Shown here: in pieces, positions 61,557 to 64,000 of the stretch | How positions within the stretch are numbered: position 1 is the first letter of the stretch | Layout: the number at the start of each line of letters is the position of its first letter | Origin: Clostridia bacterium | GTDB lineage: Bacteria; Bacillota; Clostridia; Christensenellales; Aristaeellaceae | Reading direction: 5' to 3' | Assembly (NCBI GenBank): GCA_017534885.1 | Contig: JAFXVR010000006.1 | Span: 27,215-91,214, forward strand | Length of the DNA: 64,000 nucleotides | Made by a program: the position numbers and the translations under genes | The notes under the pieces: model-generated | Database searches by the model: none | The model's input: the letters and a program-made list of their open reading frames with translations, nothing else | What the model was told of the DNA's origin: nothing

Positions 61557-63350
61557 ATGAGGAAGGTTCTGTTACTGCTCCTCTGCCTGTGCCTGCTTCT
61601 GGGCTGCGCGGGCGGCCTGGCGGACGGGTTCACGCCGGGCGTCTACGAGGGTGAGGGCATCGGCAACAACACCGCCGTGCCGATCAAGGTGGCGGTCACG
61701 CTGTCCGAGGACAAGATCGTGTCCATCGAGATCATCTCCAACGAGGAGACCCCGGCCATCGCCGCCTCCGCGTTTGAGAAGATTCCCGCAGACATCGTGA
61801 AGTACCAGAGTCTGGCGGTGGACGCTGTGTCCGGCGCCACCAACACTTCGAACGGCATCATCGAGGCGGTGAAGGCCGCCCTGACCGCCGCCGGCATCGA
61901 TCCCGAATCCCTGATGATCGAGATAAAACCTGAGGCGGAAGACCTGGGCGACCGCACCGAGCACACCGACGTGCTGGTCATCGGCGCGGGTGGCACCGGC
62001 CTCGCGGCGGCTCTGACCGTGCTGCAGGAGGGCGGCAAGGTGATCCTGGTGGAGAAGACCGGCCATGTGGGCGGCTCCACCGCGGTCTCCGGCTCCGTCA
62101 TCGCGGCCCAGGGCACCCGCTACGCCCTGGAAGCCGGCATCGAGACCGACCATGACGCCTGGCTGCAGAGCTGGAAGGAAGCCTCTGAGTCCGAGGTGGT
62201 CATCATCGGCGAAGACCCCGGCTATCCGACCTATGACCGCGTGCTGCAGTACTTCGACCAGGTGCCCGCGGCCGTGGACTGGGTGGAGAGCCTGGGCATC
62301 GTGCACTGGGTCTCCTATCCCTTCTTCCCCGGCACCACCTATCAGGTGCCTGACAGCATCATCGACGAGACCGGCGCCGCGGATCCCGAGGGCGGCTATA
62401 TGCTGACCGACGGCATGGCGGCCTGGTATACCGCCAACGGCGGCGACCTGCGCCTGTCCACCAAGGGTACCAAGCTCCTGACCAACGAGGCCGGCGACGT
62501 GATCGGCGCGACGGTGGAGGACGCCAACGGCGCCTATGACATCTACGCCGACAAGGGCGTGGTGCTGGCCACCGGCGGCTTCGCGGCCAGCGAGGAAATG
62601 ATGCGGGAGTATCTGCCCCAGTTTGCGGACTGGATCGACCTGACCACCTCCGGCGCGGGCTCCACCGGCGACGGCATGAAGATGGCCGTGGACGTGGGCG
62701 GCGTGATGTACGATCATCCCTACGTCATCACCTTAGGCTCCACCAGCCGCAGCACGGCGGCCGTGCAGTTCACCATGTCCATCAACCTCTGGTACCGCCT
62801 GGTGGTCAACAGCGCCGGCGAGCGCTTCTTCAACGAGGGCTACATGCCCTACCAGACCACCGTGGTGCTGTCCCGGGTTGAGGACGGCATCGCCTGGGCC
62901 GTGGGCGACAGCCAGTACCGCGACGCGGCCTCCCTGGCGGCCAATGTGGACGGCGTGGAGCTGGTGACCGCTGACACCATCGAGGGTCTGGCGGAAGCCA
63001 TGGGCGTGGACGCTGAAGCCCTGAAGGCCACCATCGAGCGCTACAACGCCATCCCCGAGAAGGGCGTGGACGAGGACTTCGGCAAGGCCGTGGCCAACGT
63101 CACCCCGATCAACACCGCCCCCTACTACGCCGTGCGCATCTACGTCTGCACCGGCGGCACCATCGGCGGCGTGTGGACCAACCTGGACTATCAGGTGATC
63201 CGCGAGGACGGCTCCGTCATCAACGGCCTGTACGCCGGCGGCGAGGTCTCCAACCGTGAGATGTACGCCTACGCCTACTCCTCCGGCTCCGGTGTCGGCT
63301 ACGCTCTGGCCTCCGGCCACGCGATCGGCCTGCATCTGATGGGGAAGTGA
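61557..63350 (+). CDS. Extracellular flavinylated FAD-dependent reductase (fumarate/urocanate reductase-like)
   Basis: 597 residues. Lipobox LLGC gives lipid-modified Cys17. Residues about 25-118 are an FMN_bind domain with DAVSGAT (89-95), where Thr95 would carry FMN attached by ApbE. Residues about 130-597 are an FAD_binding_2 domain (VLVIGAGGTGLAAALTVLQE; C-terminal SGSGVGYALASGHA). This layout belongs to surface-attached reductases of soluble electron acceptors such as fumarate, urocanate or cinnamates. The substrate is not assigned; there is no haem motif. AAAGGAGG precedes the ATG. No apbE or electron-transfer genes lie in the window. Confidence 0.9.
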   Translation: MRKVLLLLLCLCLLLGCAGGLADGFTPGVYEGEGIGNNTAVPIKVAVTLSEDKIVSIEIISNEETPAIAASAFEKIPADIVKYQSLAVDAVSGATNTSNGIIEAVKAALTAAGIDPESLMIEIKPEAEDLGDRTEHTDVLVIGAGGTGLAAALTVLQEGGKVILVEKTGHVGGSTAVSGSVIAAQGTRYALEAGIETDHDAWLQSWKEASESEVVIIGEDPGYPTYDRVLQYFDQVPAAVDWVESLGIVHWVSYPFFPGTTYQVPDSIIDETGAADPEGGYMLTDGMAAWYTANGGDLRLSTKGTKLLTNEAGDVIGATVEDANGAYDIYADKGVVLATGGFAASEEMMREYLPQFADWIDLTTSGAGSTGDGMKMAVDVGGVMYDHPYVITLGSTSRSTAAVQFTMSINLWYRLVVNSAGERFFNEGYMPYQTTVVLSRVEDGIAWAVGDSQYRDAASLAANVDGVELVTADTIEGLAEAMGVDAEALKATIERYNAIPEKGVDEDFGKAVANVTPINTAPYYAVRIYVCTGGTIGGVWTNLDYQVIREDGSVINGLYAGGEVSNREMYAYAYSSGSGVGYALASGHAIGLHLMGK

Positions 63351-63362
63351 GCGATGAGCTGA

Positions 63363-63380
63363 TAGCTGTCAGCTGTCAGC
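63363..63380. repeat. Short heptanucleotide repeat
   Basis: TAGCTGTCAGCTGTCAGC, two AGCTGTC units between the reductase stop and its terminator. Confidence 0.45.
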
Positions 63381-63420
63381 AAAAAAGGGAGACCCTGCTT
63401 TCGGGCGGGGTCTCCTTTGT
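63381..63420. terminator. Terminator between convergent genes
   Basis: AAAAAAGGGAGACCCTGC and GGCGGGGTCTCCTTT form a strong stem with A- and T-rich flanks on both sides. Confidence 0.85.
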
Positions 63421-63433
63421 GGTGGGGATGGGT

Positions 63434-63898
63434 TTACAGCGGGTTGTTGAGCTTATCGCGTTTTGCGTTCAATTCGCTTGTTATCAGCGAGATTTTGGCT
63501 CTCAGCCCGCTGGACTGCAGGTTCCTTTCTTGTTTGAGTTTATCCACTTTTTCCTGAAGCAGTCTCTTTTCTTTGCCTTTAAACATGCCCAGTTTTGAAA
63601 TCCTGGTTTCAAGCTCCTCTATCTCTTTGCCAATCCCCATCTGATCATCGGCAGCTTTCCCGATATTAGCGAAAGAGATATGTGCGAGAGCTGCCTCATG
63701 CTCTTTTTTCTCTTTTTCCAGGCTCTCAATCTTTTTGATCAGATCCGCCTTTTCACTGGGATGTTCTGACCAGTATATCTCTTTTCTTTCTGCTGTATAC
63801 TGTTCCAGTTTTGCCTTGTACTGTTCCAGTTTGGTTTGCCATTGTTGCGTATAAGCAGCATTGATTCCAGTGTCAAAACCCCGCTGCATCCCTCGCAT
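63434..63898 (-). CDS. Coiled-coil protein of unknown function
   Basis: About 154 residues, rich in Lys and Glu. Heptad patterns run over most of its length (WQTKLEQYKAKLEQYTAERK, IKKIESLEKEKKEHEAALAH). It has no signal peptide or membrane segment. Its base composition is more AT-rich than its neighbours. The ATG at 63898 is the most likely start, with only a weak ribosome site. It is read divergently from the partial gene at the window edge. Confidence 0.65.
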   Translation of the reverse strand: MRGMQRGFDTGINAAYTQQWQTKLEQYKAKLEQYTAERKEIYWSEHPSEKADLIKKIESLEKEKKEHEAALAHISFANIGKAADDQMGIGKEIEELETRISKLGMFKGKEKRLLQEKVDKLKQERNLQSSGLRAKISLITSELNAKRDKLNNPL

Positions 63899-63911
63899 AA
63901 AGCCGACCCCT

Positions 63912-63934
63912 GTGGTATAATACCAGTATAGGAA
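63912..63934. promoter_or_regulatory. Divergent promoter region with palindromic -10
   Basis: GGTATAATACC is a perfect palindrome that offers TATAAT on the plus strand and TATTAT on the minus strand, between the genes starting at 63898 (-) and 63954 (+). No strong -35 boxes are seen. Confidence 0.5.
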
Positions 63935-63953
63935 CACAGAGGGCGGTGATGGG

Positions 63954-64000
63954 ATGTTCCGGGCAAACGACGCGCAGCAGATGACGATGGACGACAGCTA
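63954..64000 (+). CDS. 5' end of a gene, possibly a transposase
   Basis: Fifteen full codons only (MFRANDAQQMTMDDS). The short sequence resembles the first residues of IS1182-type transposases, but this is a weak impression from too little sequence. GGTGATGGG lies just upstream. Confidence 0.4.
   Translation, partial: MFRANDAQQMTMDDS

Overview
The window looks like chromosome of a high-GC, Gram-positive-type member of the Clostridia, probably an uncultured gut or rumen lineage. T-box riboswitches precede asnB and trpS. RNase J, a CdaA/CdaR c-di-AMP pair, YlbF, a glnA-nitR-gltBD nitrogen cluster, BspA-like leucine-rich-repeat secreted proteins and lipoproteins fit this, and no outer-membrane genes are seen. 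Taxonomy below class is inference only. The first and last genes run off the window.

Layout. 1-560: start of an AlbA_2-domain protein behind a promoter region with 11-bp repeats. 681-17194: a glutamine-centred block of asnB (T-box), glnA (attenuator leader), nitR (ANTAR antiterminator), gltB, gltD, pyrG, carA and a carB-dapF gene fusion, nearly all co-directional with overlapping or very short junctions. 17220-20509: a TfoX-like gene, a gene remnant and three secreted proteins of unknown function. 20800-22046: rpsF-ssb-rpsR. 22297-29220: accessory genes (cysteine-cluster protein, solitary DNA methyltransferase, DUF4143 ATPase, Nudix hydrolase, GNAT remnant, serine hydrolase, L,D-transpeptidase). 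29361-34361: trpS, a modular LRR protein, dCMP deaminase, EamA transporter. 34358-44322: RsmF-like methyltransferase, cdaR, cdaA, zinc-ribbon and HEAT proteins, hslO and neighbours. 44693-50378: RNase J, a low-GC secreted protein, YlbF, MltG, U32 peptidase. 50447-63350: secreted and accessory genes, including two more LRR proteins, a solute-binding fusion, a TPR lipoprotein and a flavinylated extracellular reductase.

How genes work together. GlnA makes glutamine, and AsnB, GltBD, PyrG and CarAB spend its amide nitrogen on asparagine, glutamate, CTP and carbamoyl phosphate. NitR is the likely RNA-binding regulator. The fused DapF supplies meso-diaminopimelate, which the L,D-transpeptidase could cross-link. 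CdaA/CdaR make and control c-di-AMP.

The least expected content is in the non-coding DNA. There is a 119-bp palindromic MITE-like element (four full copies and a remnant; two copies have perfect 7-bp direct flanking repeats, a third a 14-bp repeat). There is a ~60-bp family of paired hairpins with compensatory changes. There are heptanucleotide repeat arrays, and a promoter framed by two 40-bp palindromes. In coding sequence the main oddities are the CarB-DapF fusion and a ~75-residue tandem module shared by two otherwise unrelated secreted proteins. No tRNA, rRNA or CRISPR array was recognised.
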